DNA from: Selaginella tamariscina
Lineage: Eukaryota; Streptophyta; Lycopodiopsida; Selaginellales; Selaginellaceae
NCBI GenBank assembly: GCA_003024785.1
Contig: PUQB01000056.1
Span: 420,501 to 484,500 of the forward strand
Direction of reading: 5' to 3'
Length of the DNA: 64,000 nucleotides
Each line of letters starts with the position of its first letter. The stretch's first letter is position 1. Below the pieces are notes generated by a model. The model was not told the DNA's origin. It saw only the letters and a list, made by a program, of their open reading frames with translations, and searched no databases. This document shows, in pieces, positions 11,151 through 22,559 of this stretch. Both the position numbers and the translations under genes were made by a program.

Positions 11151-11182
11151 CATTATGCTGCGATCGCAAAACTTTAACAAAC

Positions 11183-11725
11183 TTGTTAAAGGTAGATGTA
11201 CCATATGAGTGGACATCAGACTATCAAGAGGCCTTTGACCAGCTTCAAAAGGCTCTTACTAAGGCCCCAATACTAGTTAGTTCTAAATGGGATCGAGAAT
11301 TCCATGTACAAGTAGACGCCTCTGATATTGCTATAAAAGCCATCCTTACACAAATGCAAGAGGATGGAAAGGATCGTCCTATTTATTATGCTAGCCGTAG
11401 GCTCACACCTGCAGAAGTAAATTACACCACTACAGAAAAGGAAGCATTAGGGATGGTATATGCTATCCATAAGTTTAGACACTACCTTTTGGCTAATAAA
11501 GTTACAATTTTTGTGGATCATAAGGCTTTATTATACTTACTTAACAAACCTGTCCTTACAGGAAGGTTAGCCAGGTGGTTTTTACTTCTGCATGAATATA
11601 ATTTTAAGATAATTCATAAACTGGAAAGGCAGCATGAACAGGATGACCATTTAAGTCATATTAAAACAGGCGAAGTTCCTATTCGCGCTATGGATGATTT
11701 CTTGATGCAAACTTATTTCATGTAG
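11183..11725 (+). pseudogene. E3 RNase H domain (open ORF)
   Basis: A 180-residue open frame with YEWTSDYQEAFDQLQKAL, then QVDASDIAIKAILTQ (first catalytic Asp), YYASRRLTPAEVNYTTTEKE (Glu) and FVDHKALLYLLNK (second Asp), ending in an LSHI remnant of the usual DALSR motif. It would remove the RNA template after minus-strand synthesis. The domain itself is intact but isolated from RT and integrase by stops. Confidence 0.9.
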
Positions 11726-11819
11726 AGGTTCCATTAAGGTGGTTAGATCATATAAAACAATATCTGGCCACTGGAACAGTACCGCCTTTATAGGATAGCA
11801 AATGAAAGGAAGTTGTTTG

Positions 11820-13012
11820 TTGTGAGGACATGACACTTTTTCTCTCATGGAGAGGAAAGCTATACAAATTGGGATTTGATGGAGTGTTATGAAGGTGTGT
11901 AACCTTTAGAGGTCTTGAAGGTTCTTAAAGAAGCTCATTCAAGCCTTGCAGAAGGCCACTTTGCAGAGGAAATAACAGGAAGGAAAATCCTTCAAGTGGG
12001 ACTATGGTGGCCTACCTTATGGAGAGAAGTAGCAAGCTATTGTAAGGCATATGAAATGCCAACGTGCACAATTGCCTCCAAAGAAACAGATACAACTTTA
12101 TAATTCAGTCCTCCCACTAGAACCTTTTTAAAAATGGGAATGGACTTTATAGGACCAATTAATCTTGTGAGTTCAAAAAGGAATCAATATATACTAGTTT
12201 TAACGGATAATATGACTAAATGGGTAGAGGCAGAGCCTATGGGAAGGGCTGATGCATATAATACAGCAAAGGTTATATATAATCCATAATAGTACGCTAT
12301 GGTATTCCGAAGGAAATTGTAAGCGATAGAGGAAACATTTTGCTAATGAAATGATAGAAATGCTTATGAAGGAGTTTGTGATAAACATAAAAAGTCTACA
12401 CCATATTACCCACATGGTAATGGGTAGGCTGAGTTGACAAATAAAGTCCTTAAAAATGTTTTAAGGAAGGTGGTTCAGGACAATCGGAAGGATTGGGACG
12501 AAAGGTTACTAGAAGTTCTCTGGGCCTATAGGACAGCTTATAAAGTGACTACATGCATGACACCCTTTTAAGCTTGCATATGGATTAGAGGCCATAACTC
12601 TGATGGAGTATATTGTGCCGTCCTTGCAAATAGCTGTACAATATAATATGGGAGAAGGATTCTTTTGAAAACTCGTTTAATAGAGTTAGAGAAGTTGGAC
12701 GAGTTAAGGATGTATGCCTTATGGACAATACAGGCGATTCAAAGGAGAAGGAAGGTCTGGCTTGATAGGAAGAGAAAAGGAGATAAAGGAAGGGGACTTG
12801 GTCCTGTGGTATATAGGCAAGGTGGGAAAAAATGAGTCAAAAGCTTGATTTAAAGTGGATAGGCCCTTTTGGGTTAAATTTGTAAAGGAAGAAGGACTGG
12901 TGCAGTTAGAAACGTTGGAAGGAGAGGAAATTGAGGGAATGGTGGATATTAATAAAGTAAGGAAGTATATATCACAGGAGAACGTTACGGGAAATGTTAT
13001 TTATATTAATTT
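11820..13012 (+). pseudogene. E3 integrase
   Basis: The N-terminal zinc region reads LKEAHSSLAEGHFAEEITG with a CKAYEMPTC CxxC-like pair. The core has FLKMGMDFIGPINLVSSKRN (first Asp), YILVLTDNMTKWVEAEPMG and a damaged Glu box near YYPHGNG-stop-AELTNKVLK. LLEVLWAYRTAYKVT follows. The C-terminal part (12855-12980) reads VKEEGLVQLETLEGEEIEG and INKVRKYI, typical of this branch's GPF/Y tail. No chromodomain is seen. Many stops. Confidence 0.88.
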
Positions 13013-13037
13013 GAAGAGTATATTCTCTTTTTGGCAG

Positions 13038-15292
13038 TGCACAAGAAATGAGGTTGTAGATCTAGGGTTTTATAGAGTGTGCAACGAGAGAGAGATGTTG
13101 GCAAAGAAAGGCTGTTTGCCTACTCGCAATTGTCGAGAGCTAGTCAATCCTCCCGATGAGGAGAGATTGGGCAAGTACAACTGGTACATACAAAGTGGGA
13201 TTTTTCCATTGATATGGAGAAGGTGCTGAAGGAGCTTGGCTTATGGGCTTATGCACAGATTTTGAGAAATGGGGAGCCCCATAACGAGCAATGTTTTACA
13301 TTGGTCATGTTGATGGAAAAGGTGGAGAAGCCTAAGGTAGGGTTTGTGGCATATTTGGAAGAGAGGAAGCTTCTCTTTATAGAGAAGCTTGTGGAGAAGG
13401 TTTTCCAGTTGCCATGTTTGGAGGGTGAGGTGAAGGCCGATAAGGCTCACCTCACGGATTATCTGAAGGAAGAAAGTAGTATGTGAGTAAGGTCGGATTG
13501 AAGCTTTCCGATCTCGTGGAGGAGACGCAGTTGGCAGTCAATTTCATTGTCAACGCGTTTGAGTTTCGAATATCACATATCACGACATCAAATCTAGTCA
13601 TGTCTTTGTAATGATGGATTGAAGGCAAAGAAGCCGGTGGGAGTGGCTCGATACTTGTTGAAGAGGCTGAGGGAGCACCTCTGCACAATGCAAGAACTGG
13701 AGAAGAGAGGAGAGCCTCATCGATGATGGCATTCACATGGGTGCAAGTGATTGCGGACTATGTGCGCCAACATGGAGAACCACTAGGGCCAGAGATAGTA
13801 GCTCGCATGAAACAAGTGCAGAAGGAAACATAGTTGTTTCAGAAGAAGCAGGTGAAGCGTAAAGGACCAAAATCAAAAGGGAAGGAATCAGGCGGTGAAT
13901 TGCAAGGAGAAGAGGAGAAACATGTGGAGAAGACTCACAAGAGGAAGAAGCTTAAGGTGGAGAGGTCAATGTTAGCGAAGAGAACCACAAGGAGTGGGAA
14001 GCTAAAGGCTGGAGCACATGATAGTTCAGAATAGAAGTTGGTGGTGGACCTTGAGGAAGAGGAAGATGAATATTCAGGAGGCATGATGCTGGAGGAGGAA
14101 CCACTAGAGCAAGGGGAGAAAGATGAACCTGTAGAGGAGCAACAACCGGAAGATGAGCGCGTGAAGTGGAAAAGGAGCGCAGGACAAAGGCTAGCAAGAG
14201 ATTAAGCTGGATTTCCCAAACACAGTGATAACGGAACAGAAGACTACCCTAGAGCTGTTACATGAGGGGCGGCCAATGATGATAGTTCCGTTAGAGACAG
14301 TGGACCTTTTGAGGAGAGATAGGTGAGAAGGGTAAGGCAGCGGTGGATGAACAGATGGATCAGCAAGAAGGGAAGCGGAAGGTACCTGAAGCATCCCTGG
14401 ATATTCTATTTCCGACAGTTACGCCTACAATGTGGATATAACCAACAACAGAGTTGTGGAAATTGCAAGAGAAGTTGAAAGAGATGTGCGAGATCAAAGT
14501 TTCTGAGACATCAGTTCAACCCACCACCATTCCAATCACACCAAGATCACACGGAGGTATGTATGGAAGGGGTGTGTATCGTGGTAGATCGTAGGGTATG
14601 CTGGTTTCTGATTTCCACTGGATGAGGAAATCGCGTCAGCAAGCAGCAGGAGTGCAATATACAGGCAGATATGTCGTTCAAGCGCCGGAGAGCATTCGCG
14701 CGAAAAGGATGTGTAGACCACAGAAACGCAAATGTAGTTTGCGCAGGTTCTGGCGCAGTTACAATTTGAGATGTAGAGCATGTGGTTGGAGGTGGAAATG
14801 AGGTGCAAGATGCAACGCAATTGGCAGCAAGCCTTTTCAACCATCTGGTCAATGCAGGATATACAGTCAAGGATAGAGCGGATATTTAGCGATTGATTGT
14901 GCCGGTGGAGAGTGTCATGGCGCCCAAGATGACTGCCATTCAAGGGATGATGAACAAGGGTATTCAGCGACCAAACAAAACAGAGGACCTCGAGTCCGGT
15001 GGTGGAGCTCAAACCTCCGTTGACAGTGCATGAGCCGATGACTTTATTTTAGAGGCTGGTGCGAGTGTGAGATGAGAGCTAGCAGACTGCTACCATACTG
15101 TCAGTGGTGGTGGATGAGTTCCAGTGTCTTCAAGAGGAGAATGAGCAACTCGGGAAGGAGACACAAGCGTTTTGTCTTCAGGTCGCAATGGTGCAGCAGG
15201 AACTTGACAAGGAGAAGGCGGAATTCCAGAAGTACAAGACCAAGAAGAGGCGGAGTATCAGGAGGATACTCATGATGTGTTGACAGCAATGA
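13038..15292 (+). pseudogene. E3 extra (third) ORF downstream of integrase
   Basis: I do not recognise a named family. Reading across frames gives an N-terminal domain with NCRELVNPPDEERLGKYNW, LKELGLWAYAQIL and EKLVEKVFQLPCLEG. Next come LKLSDLVEETQLAVNFIVNA and a Lys/Arg-rich NLS-like stretch (13834-14034, KRKGPKSKGK, HKRKKLKVER). An acidic stretch follows (14041-14160, DLEEEEDEYSGG). The C-terminus is a predicted coiled coil (15115-15270, LQEENEQLGKETQ, QQELDKEKAEFQKY). A pyrimidine tract ending TTTTTGGCAG at 13037 could be a splice acceptor. No signal peptide or membrane segment is visible, so an Env role is not supported. The N-terminal motif and coiled-coil end recur in E4 and E6. Confidence 0.65.
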
Positions 15293-15306
15293 ATAAGGAG
15301 GGGCAG

Positions 15307-15832
15307 TGTTAAAGGTAAAATATTAGGAGCATAGGACATCCTATTGTGGAGAGAATAAGGGTAGGAAGATCTGTAGTAAGCATGGAAGGAAAGGCTGTGA
15401 AGGAGGAAAATCCTTACCGAGAGGAAAAGGTGAGTAAGAAAAAGGAAAAGGATGATGTGGTGAGAGGAAGGGTAGTTAAGAGTAGTTAGGGCAAGCAAGA
15501 AGGGGTCTCCACAAGAAGTTTCCAGCATGAGAGAGAGAGTCTCTACGCTTGTTCTTTTGTATTCATGTTAGAAATGAAGGTGCATATTATAAGATCTTGT
15601 GTATGTGATATATATACTCTCAATGAATGGATCTAACAAGGCAATGGCTAAAATCCGTTCTTGCCCTTGACTTCAGAGACCAGTCATTGTGACATTGAGA
15701 GAAGGTGTTTTAATATATATATATATATGTGGAGAGTTGAGAAAAGAAAGCGTGTAGCCTTTCTTGACGGTTGAGAGAAAGGAAAACGGTTAAACAGGAA
15801 AAGGTGAGGTTTTCATGTTTGCCTGTTTAACA
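15307..15832 (+). repeat. E3 3' LTR (526 bp)
   Basis: Begins TGTTAAAGG after the purine tract AAGGAGGGGCAG and ends CTGTTTAACA, followed by the GGTTC duplication. It contains a (TA)n run near 15714-15727 and about 80 bp absent from the 5' LTR. Confidence 0.93.
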
Positions 15833-15837
15833 GGTTC

Positions 15838-16525
15838 AAAAGATTACAAAGTTTTGAATAATTGATTGTATTATATAGAAAGTTATTTCAAAGGGTGCTT
15901 CCGTTAAAAAAGGTAGAAAAGGTTGCATGTGTAAGCAGTTTTTCAAGGGAGAAGTTAAAACTTGATGGCGAATTATTGAAGTGACCGGGGATATCGAAAC
16001 AATTGAAGACACATGAAAAGAGAAGATCAAAAAAGCAATATATGCCAATGACGTTGGATTGTGATTGTGTGCTGATTTGATAACTTATAAACAAGGACTT
16101 CATAGGAGCTCAATGGACTATGTTTATCAATTTGAAAGTGTAGATGTTTGGTGTCAAATATGAGTGATGATGAAGCTCAAAGTGCTTCATGGCTAAATTG
16201 AATGATAAGACTTGAAAGGAATCCTAAAGTACAAACCAATAAGCTATCAAGAATGTCAGGAGGCAGCTCAAAAGGTTGTTTATGGCATGTCATTTGGAAG
16301 ACTTGTGCAATAAAGGTGATGAACAAAACTTAAACTGCAGAGTTATTTTCCAATGTCTAGGTGGAGAAGGTTTGATAAACGATTGAAATTCAGGCCAAAG
16401 TGCAAGTCCTTTTGTTGGAGTTCAAGGATTTTCGACATACCAATAAGACCTATTGGATCTCAAAAAGCGTTAGCTTTATCACCACAGGAGCAGTCTTGAA
16501 GTTTACTTCTTTACAGTCCACATGC
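15838..16525 (+). pseudogene. gag: E2 gag, part 2
   Basis: Continues E2 gag after E3. The reading AAAAGATTACAAAGTTTTG matches E1's GSKDYKVLDDW. Farther on come matches to the E1 stretches MDHVYRFESV (near 16110), MSDDEA (16160), and CQEAAQKV-YGM (16250-16290). It ends in the Ser/Pro-rich linker at CATGC (16521-16525), the target site of E4. It is full of stops; the coding sense is recovered only by comparison with E1. Confidence 0.8.
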
Positions 16526-17205
16526 TGGTGACGTGGTCTGACACCGTCAAACTACTAGCCGCACGGACGAGCGACGGGACGAAGCGCCAGGTAAGGAAGG
16601 TACCGCATGTATGAATTGATAGCGACCGATGTCAGGCGGCGACATAATCGGGCGTAGATCAAATCGTTCGAACCAAACTACCTAGGGTAGCAGGACAACA
16701 CGTGTGAGGGAGGCGCATAAGACAGACAAGACTTTGCACATGGCGGCAGATCAGTAAGAAGGTGCCACTGCACCTAAGGTCTAGTGAGAGGAGACCCACT
16801 ATATAAGCAAGAAGGCTGGTAGTGGGTCAGGGTTCTTTTTTGGAGTCAAGTCTGTGTCTTGTATCTTGCTCCCCTGTCGGAGGTAGTTTATACTCAGGCA
16901 GGCACTATTATATATGAATACATACTCCTTCTATTCACCATCTTACCGATGATTCCCCTCTTGCTTTGCTCCTAGGCCAAGCAGCACACTCACTAACAAT
17001 ACAGTGGCACCCTAGGAGAACTCCCCCACCCATGTACATGGACCTCGCGGTGTCCGGGTAGAGGCCATTCAGACTTCCAGTACTTCCGGGGTAAGGCCGA
17101 CTTGCCGGCTCAGACCCTCGGGTTGGACGCTATCCATAGCGTTCTGGCGACCATCGAGGATTTATAGAAAGCACCACATCTGGCTTGCAGAGTCCCTGAC
17201 GACCA
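16526..17205 (+). repeat. E4 5' LTR (680 bp)
   Basis: TGGTGACG...GACGACCA. It pairs with 26047-26802 and with the minus-strand E6 LTR at 35092-35747. The block from GACCCACTATATAAGCA to TAGTGGGTC is conserved in all three. Confidence 0.92.
16799..16807 (+). promoter_or_regulatory. E4 LTR TATA box
   Basis: CTATATAAG lies between two GACCCACT/TAGTGGGTC half-repeats. The same box is present in the 3' LTR (about 26389) and, reversed, in E6 (about 35474-35482). Conservation across the three LTRs and the position support a core promoter. Confidence 0.65.
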
Positions 17206-17226
17206 TTTGTAGCGACCACGGAGGGA
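17206..17226 (+). other. E4 candidate primer-binding site
   Basis: TTTGTAGCGACCACGGAGGG directly follows the LTR end. It shares ACCACGGAGGG with E3's site at 7376. The usual TGG start is altered to TAG. Confidence 0.5.
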
Positions 17227-17369
17227 TAAATAGTATACACGGATGGAGTTCACTATAGCAAGCAGAGTTGCAGTTAGCAAGCAGAGTTGCAGCCCAAAGA
17301 GAGCCGAGATTAACTCGTTCGAACAACTAAAGATCAACGAGCATCAACTGGCCAAGAGGATGCGATGGG

Positions 17370-19700
17370 CAGGTTGATGGAAGGCAGTGAGGCACCTCGG
17401 TTGCCGCAATCGGCCCCTGCCTCACCTACCCGAGGGAACGACACAAATACCACATGGCCGAATCTCCGAGTAGTGGTAAACCCGGCATAGTAGCGGCAGA
17501 GGCGGTCGCACGCCGCCGACGATGAAGAAGGATATGAAGAAACTGCAGCACGTCCGGATGTTAGTCCATGTACAACAGAATGCGGGAATGAGCAGTACCC
17601 GGATAGGCGACTTCGCCTAACAATGACCTACGATGCAGAGTGGGACGGATGGCAGGACGATGGAAGCCCTCCACCTCTCGATGTAGGCAAAGTGACGACA
17701 ACGATGAGCCCCCACAACAAAGAGCAGAACCCGTGTTTGACGAGTATTCCCGAGGGAGGAAACCCCGCACAGGAGAACCTAGGAAAGGGAAGGCTTGCGA
17801 CGGAGGCGGGAATCTCGAGGTGGCGAAAGCAACATGGATAGCGAGGGGGACGTGAGCCAGAGGTCCAGCGTGGCCAGCGCCACGATGGAGGTAAGGTAGG
17901 AAACCCAGGGCCGCCGTCACCCATTAGGGTAAGGCGGGGCCCATGGCTGCCCGAAAAAAGGGGAGGAAGAGCCTCATCCGAAAGGCCTCATAGGGAGGGG
18001 CATCGATTGCCAATAAGGCAACCACTACACTAGAAGTTCAGCCGATTGGACATAGCAGGCCAGGGTGGTTACCAGGATGAGAACCCAAGGATTCGGAAGG
18101 CCGGGGTACACATGGGACGACCACATGCACAAAGATGATTGGCATCGATGAGATGACGGACTGGGAGGAGGTACCAGTAAGGGGGGCCGCACAATGGCCA
18201 CTCTGGGCAAGGGAGGAGGGGATTCCGTCCAGGGCAGGGGAAATCCGCCTGAGCGACCAACACCGTGTCAGCCCCATGAGGGAAATTTGCCAGCAGAGCT
18301 GCAATCATCACCAGGCGAGGGATACCATCTCAGGGTGAGGAGGATCCGCCCCATCAATCACGACCGTCTAAACGTCACGAGGGGATTCCGTGCACGGTCC
18401 TACAAAGCCATTCACTAGATGAGGAAATACCGTCTAGTCGAGGTAAGCCGCGTCACCAGCCGTCATGTTGGTCCCACGAAGGGGCCCTTGAGGGACAGCC
18501 AAGAGGAGCCCGTCCTCGTCACCCACCCTCAACATGAGGGCAGGGCCACGACGGAGGAGAAAGGTACCCATAGAATATCGAGACGTCGACTACACCACGT
18601 CCGAAGCAGAGGGTCCAGATCAGAGCACTTCTCATGCTCAACGGGACGCCATGGGAATTGATCCGGTTACCTTACTAGCCCACGTGATCAATCGGATGCA
18701 GGAGAGCACCGTAACAGTGCCCTTACCCCCATTCTGTGGAGCGAAGGGTGAAGACGCAGACCAACACGTATACAAGTTCGAACATGTATGCGAACTAAGG
18801 CATAGGCAACAACCCCAAGAAGCTGAGTGCATTTGCATACACTCTGGACAAGAAGACACATGCCTAGGATGCAATTCCACGAGGCAAACGAAGGAGCTTG
18901 ATGGGTAACCGTACAGAGGGCGTTTCTGGATACCTTCCGGGCGGAAAAGAGTGAAGAAGAGGTGATCCACACAAGCTAACGAGCTTGAAACAAAAAGCGG
19001 GAGAGTCGGTCGATGAATACACGGTCGGTACATCGCCCAGCTAAGGGATGCCCTAGTCGACTTAACTAAGAAAATGTGGTATCGAGAGGGACTATGGCTG
19101 GAGATTCCGCAAGTGGATCGGCTTAGATGATGACCGGACGTTCAGCAAACTACTCTAGTACACCAAGAAGGCTAAGAAGCGGGAAGCCAAAAGACGTCAG
19201 GAGAGGAAAACGCAAGACAAATCAGACGTTGAGGGGCCAACGACACCACCACGGATGAGGAGGACCTCTCGGACGTTCCAAAGCCGGCCCGGAAGGAGAG
19301 ACGGGGGGGGGGGGGGGACCATGGAGCACGAGCAATCACAACGAAGGGAGACCTACAAGGCAGTAGCAAGGCAGGAGGACCTAACGACGACTCTTGCTCA
19401 GTTAGGATACACCGCGCGTAGGGATAAATATTGCAAAGTATGTAATGTCCATGGATCCCACTTGTTACCAGTTAACCAAGCTCTTAAGCAGCACGCTACC
19501 TCAGACCGGCACCTGGGCCGTTGAGCGGCAGGAGGTGGATCACTTGGGAGGCCAACGGTATGGGGGCCACGGTGGTGGCCAACCAGCCGCAGGTCACGAT
19601 CAGGAGACTGCAACTAGAGGTTGCGCTCCTAGGAGCGCCAATAGAATCGACCAAGGTACGATGACAAAAACAGACGGCCGAAACGCTGGGAGCTGATCTA
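17370..19700 (+). pseudogene. gag: E4 gag
   Basis: The N-terminal part (17370-18640) is a low-complexity, Arg/Pro/Gly-rich stretch read across frames. The core domain shows VTVPLPPFCGAKGEDADQHV, YKFEHVCELRHRQQPQEAE (18700-18830), and AGESVDEYTV near 18990. The nucleocapsid-type motif is DKYCKVCNVHGSHL followed by QALKQHATSDRHLGR (19425-19524). This matches the Tat-lineage pattern CxxC, GH, then ALK..I..L...G.L, with the third Cys lost. A run of 13 G at 19306-19318 sits in the linker. Several stops and frame changes. Confidence 0.75.
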
Positions 19701-20149
19701 CACGTTGTGCTGTGGACACCATCCACTATACCGATGCTCAAGCCCATGCTGGAAGCTCACGTACCAAAGGCCACAGGGGTGGCCGAGGGACCAGCCCCGA
19801 CCACGGTAACACTAGGTCCCACACCATAAGCCCACCATGTGGAGATGTCACCCCCCGAGCTGCAATGCAGGGCAATCATGAGGTTGCAAGCCCAATAGAC
19901 AAGATGACCAGTTGACTTGGAGGAGAAGACAACAGGGAGTCTAGTGAGGAAGTGACAGCCAAACTTGGAGAACCAGGTCAGTGGGAGCAAAGACGCGCCG
20001 AGGTGGAGGCGGCTGCAGAACAGGTGAGACTGGCGTAGGGTATAAGGGCCAGGGGCACAATGGGAATGCACGAGGCCCTCGCTGGGAATGTGCAAGAAAC
20101 CCATGTGTCGGTAACCTTAGGAGAGCTACTATGATTATCCCTAGGGCTT

Positions 20150-20558
20150 TATGAAGTCCTCACCAAGGAGCTGCACGGGGCCACAGCAGTGGCCCCAAGG
20201 GTCGCAACAACATCAGTAGACTTTATGGACGACGTACCGGTCATACCCGTCCAAGTGGCGGGCCGCACAGTCCACAACGTGATCATAGATGGGGGATCAG
20301 GCGTAAATATATGTCCACAGAGCTCCATCAGGAGTTGGGGATGCCGCCCCGGAGCCCTCACCCTTCCTCATACATATGGCGAACCAAGCCAAGGTGGCCC
20401 CTAAGGGCATCATGAGAAAGGTAAGCATCAGGATCCAGAGCGTTAAGTTCTTGATAAACGTGGTCATCCTTGACATGCATGCAAAAGGGGGGTTCGACTT
20501 ACTCCTGGGCCGGCCGTGGCTCTGGGGCGCAAGGGTACAACACGATTGGGAAAAGTAG
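20150..20558 (+). pseudogene. E4 aspartic protease
   Basis: Reads VPVIPVQVAGRTVHNVIIDG with GSGVNICPQSS; the DGGSGVN box is the active site form used by Tat/Athila elements. Later FLINVVILDMHAKGGFDLLL and GRPWLWGA (a frame later) match the protease C-terminal I-x-G-R-P-W-L signature. One frame change lies near 20380. It would process Gag-Pol inside the particle. Confidence 0.88.
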
Positions 20559-20879
20559 CAGGTTCGTTTCCCCGTAAGGGGGGCTCATATCCGTTATTGC
20601 GAAACAAATCCTGGCGCCACCATCGGAATCCCGACCCCAGGAATACCACCTCCAAGACTGGGGGAGGGACTAGATGATGAGAAGAAGCAGCCATCCTAGC
20701 ATGCTTGCCAGAGCTATTCGTCATAGAAGAAGTGGATCCTCGGTAGGAAGTATGGGAGTTGGTTGTTGTGTACCTGATGAGTCGGCTAGAACCGGAGCAG
20801 ACACCTTAGAAGCTCAAATCCCGAGGTGGCCTGTTCTGTGGAAAGAAATGCGGAGTGTAGCCCCACCGGCCCAAGAAGA

Positions 20880-21800
20880 GTACTGCAGCAAGTCAATGTA
20901 TGGGTGGAACATGACTCCTGAAGCAGTGATCAAGCAAGTCAACATAGGCACCGACGAAGACCCCCGACTAATAAATGTTAATGCTCACACCAGATCAAAG
21001 CTAAGAGAGCAGATTGCCAATTGCCTCCATAGATATAGGGAGGTATTTGCCTGGACCTACCACGACCAAAGGGAGTACCGCCGGAGTTGTGCCAGCACAA
21101 AATTAAACTGAAGCCTGACACTCGACCCAGCCGGCAACAACGCTACCGCATCAACCCAAACTACACCCGAAAACCTAAACAGGAGATTGACGACTGGCTC
21201 AAAGCAGACTTCATCTACCCTATCGAGAACCCAGAATGGCTATCACCAATTGTCATCGTACCGAAGGACGGTCGACTGAGAATTTGCATAGACTACTGAC
21301 GGCTGAATGCCACCACTGAGAAGGACCCGTTCCCCATCCCATTCACAAAGGCCATCCTAGAAAACGTAGCAGGCCATGAGATGTACTCGTTCATGGACGG
21401 CTTCAGTGGATACAACCAGATAATGATCGCAGCGAAAGACCAAGCCAAAATTGCGTTCATCACGGATTGGGGAGCCTACGCCTTCAGAGTTATGCCATTC
21501 GGACTCTGCAATGCTCCAGCCACATTTTAAAAATTGGTCCAGGTATTCCCGGACAACCTCACGAATTTCGTATGGGCATTTCTGGACGACTTCACATTAT
21601 GGACCAGTGGAGGACCATGTGACACACCTGGAATAGGTGTTCTGGTGCTGCCAGGAATACGGGATATCTCTTAACCCCTCAAAGTGCGTATTTGGCATGA
21701 CCACAGGGAAGTTGCTAGGGCACATTGTTTCTAGGGAAGGCATCATGGTGGACCCAGATTCAGTACGAGCACTGGCCGAGATGTCACCTCCACAAATGTC
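20880..21800 (+). pseudogene. E4 reverse transcriptase
   Basis: Contains YREVFAWTYHDQREY (about 21036), QQRYRINPNYTRKPKQEIDD, WLKADFIYPIENPEWLSPIV, PKDGRLRICIDY followed by a stop (21298), MYSFMDGFSGYNQIMI, FRVMPFGLCNAPATF and FLDDFT (catalytic FLDD) at about 21580. PSKCVFGMTTGKLLGHIVSR follows in the connection. Stops at 21298 and near 21530 and frame changes disable it. Confidence 0.9.
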
Positions 21801-22456
21801 ATGGAACTTCGAAGATTCCTGGGGAAAACAGGGTTTTACCGCAAGTTTATTCGGCAGTATGCCAATAGGGCCCAGCCTATGATCGAATTACTCACCAAGG
21901 AGGCACCATATGAATGGACCGCCCACCGACAGGCTGCTTTCAAGGACATAAAGCACCAGCTGGTGGAAGCGCCTATCCTTATTCCACCGGATTGGAATCG
22001 ACAGTTCCACTTACAAACGGATGGCTCAAGCGTAGCGACGGGTGTGGTCATGTCTCAGGAGGATGACGAAAGGATGCTCCAACCCATAGCATATGGAAGT
22101 CGACTCATGACACCGGCTGAACGCAACTACTCGGTGACCGACAAAGAATGCTGGCGGTTATCTATGGAGTATCTAAGTTTCACCACTACCTTTTGGGCAA
22201 CCACTTCATACTGATCATAGATCACCATGCTCTGCTTTACCTCATGAACAAACCGCAACTCACCAGGCAGACGGCTCGGTGGATACTCCTCTTACAGGAG
22301 TTCGAGTTCATTGTAGTCCATAAAGCAGGTAAGTTGCACGTATCACCGAATCTCCTCTCACGGATAAGGAGCAGCGAACCACTCGAAGCCGCCGCCTTGC
22401 TCAACATACCAGACGCTGACCTCTTTGGGGCAACTATTGAACAAGGAACCTCACAG
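21801..22456 (+). pseudogene. E4 RNase H domain
   Basis: MELRRFLGKTGFYRKFIRQY opens the connection, then YEWTAHRQAAFKDIKHQLVE and HLQTDGSSVATGVVMSQ (first catalytic Asp). Next are AYGSRLMTPAERNYSVTDKE (Glu), a frame change, then LIIDHHALLYLMNKPQLTRQ (Asp) and SPNLLSRI, a variant of DALSR. Best preserved pol domain of E4. Confidence 0.9.
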
Positions 22457-22559
22457 TGAGCCACCGAGCCGACGACCGACCCGAACATCCCAGCGTGGCA
22501 ACAGCCAATATGACGCTACCTCACCAACAAGTTAAACAACCTCTCCGAAACATCAGCGA

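Larger units (their letters stand above)
6909..15832 (+). mobile_element. E3: Tat/Athila-like Gypsy element with extra ORF
   Basis: Bounded by LTRs that begin TGTTAAAGG and end GTTTAACA, and flanked by a perfect 5-bp duplication GGTTC (6904-6908 and 15833-15837). Inside are gag, two CCHC-type knuckles, a protease remnant, RT, RNase H, integrase and then about 2.2 kb of extra coding sequence before a purine tract (AAGGAGGGGCAG) and the 3' LTR. The pol style (DVFAWSY, YRMNLNYAKLVKEEIDKLL, GFIYPI, FMDDFSVYS) fits the non-chromodomain Tat/Athila branch. Stops and frameshifts are frequent, so it is inactive as read. Confidence 0.93.

Noticed and set aside
13038-15292. Envelope gene making E3 a retrovirus-like element
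   Set aside because: No signal peptide, no membrane anchor and no cleavage site; instead basic, acidic and coiled-coil segments.
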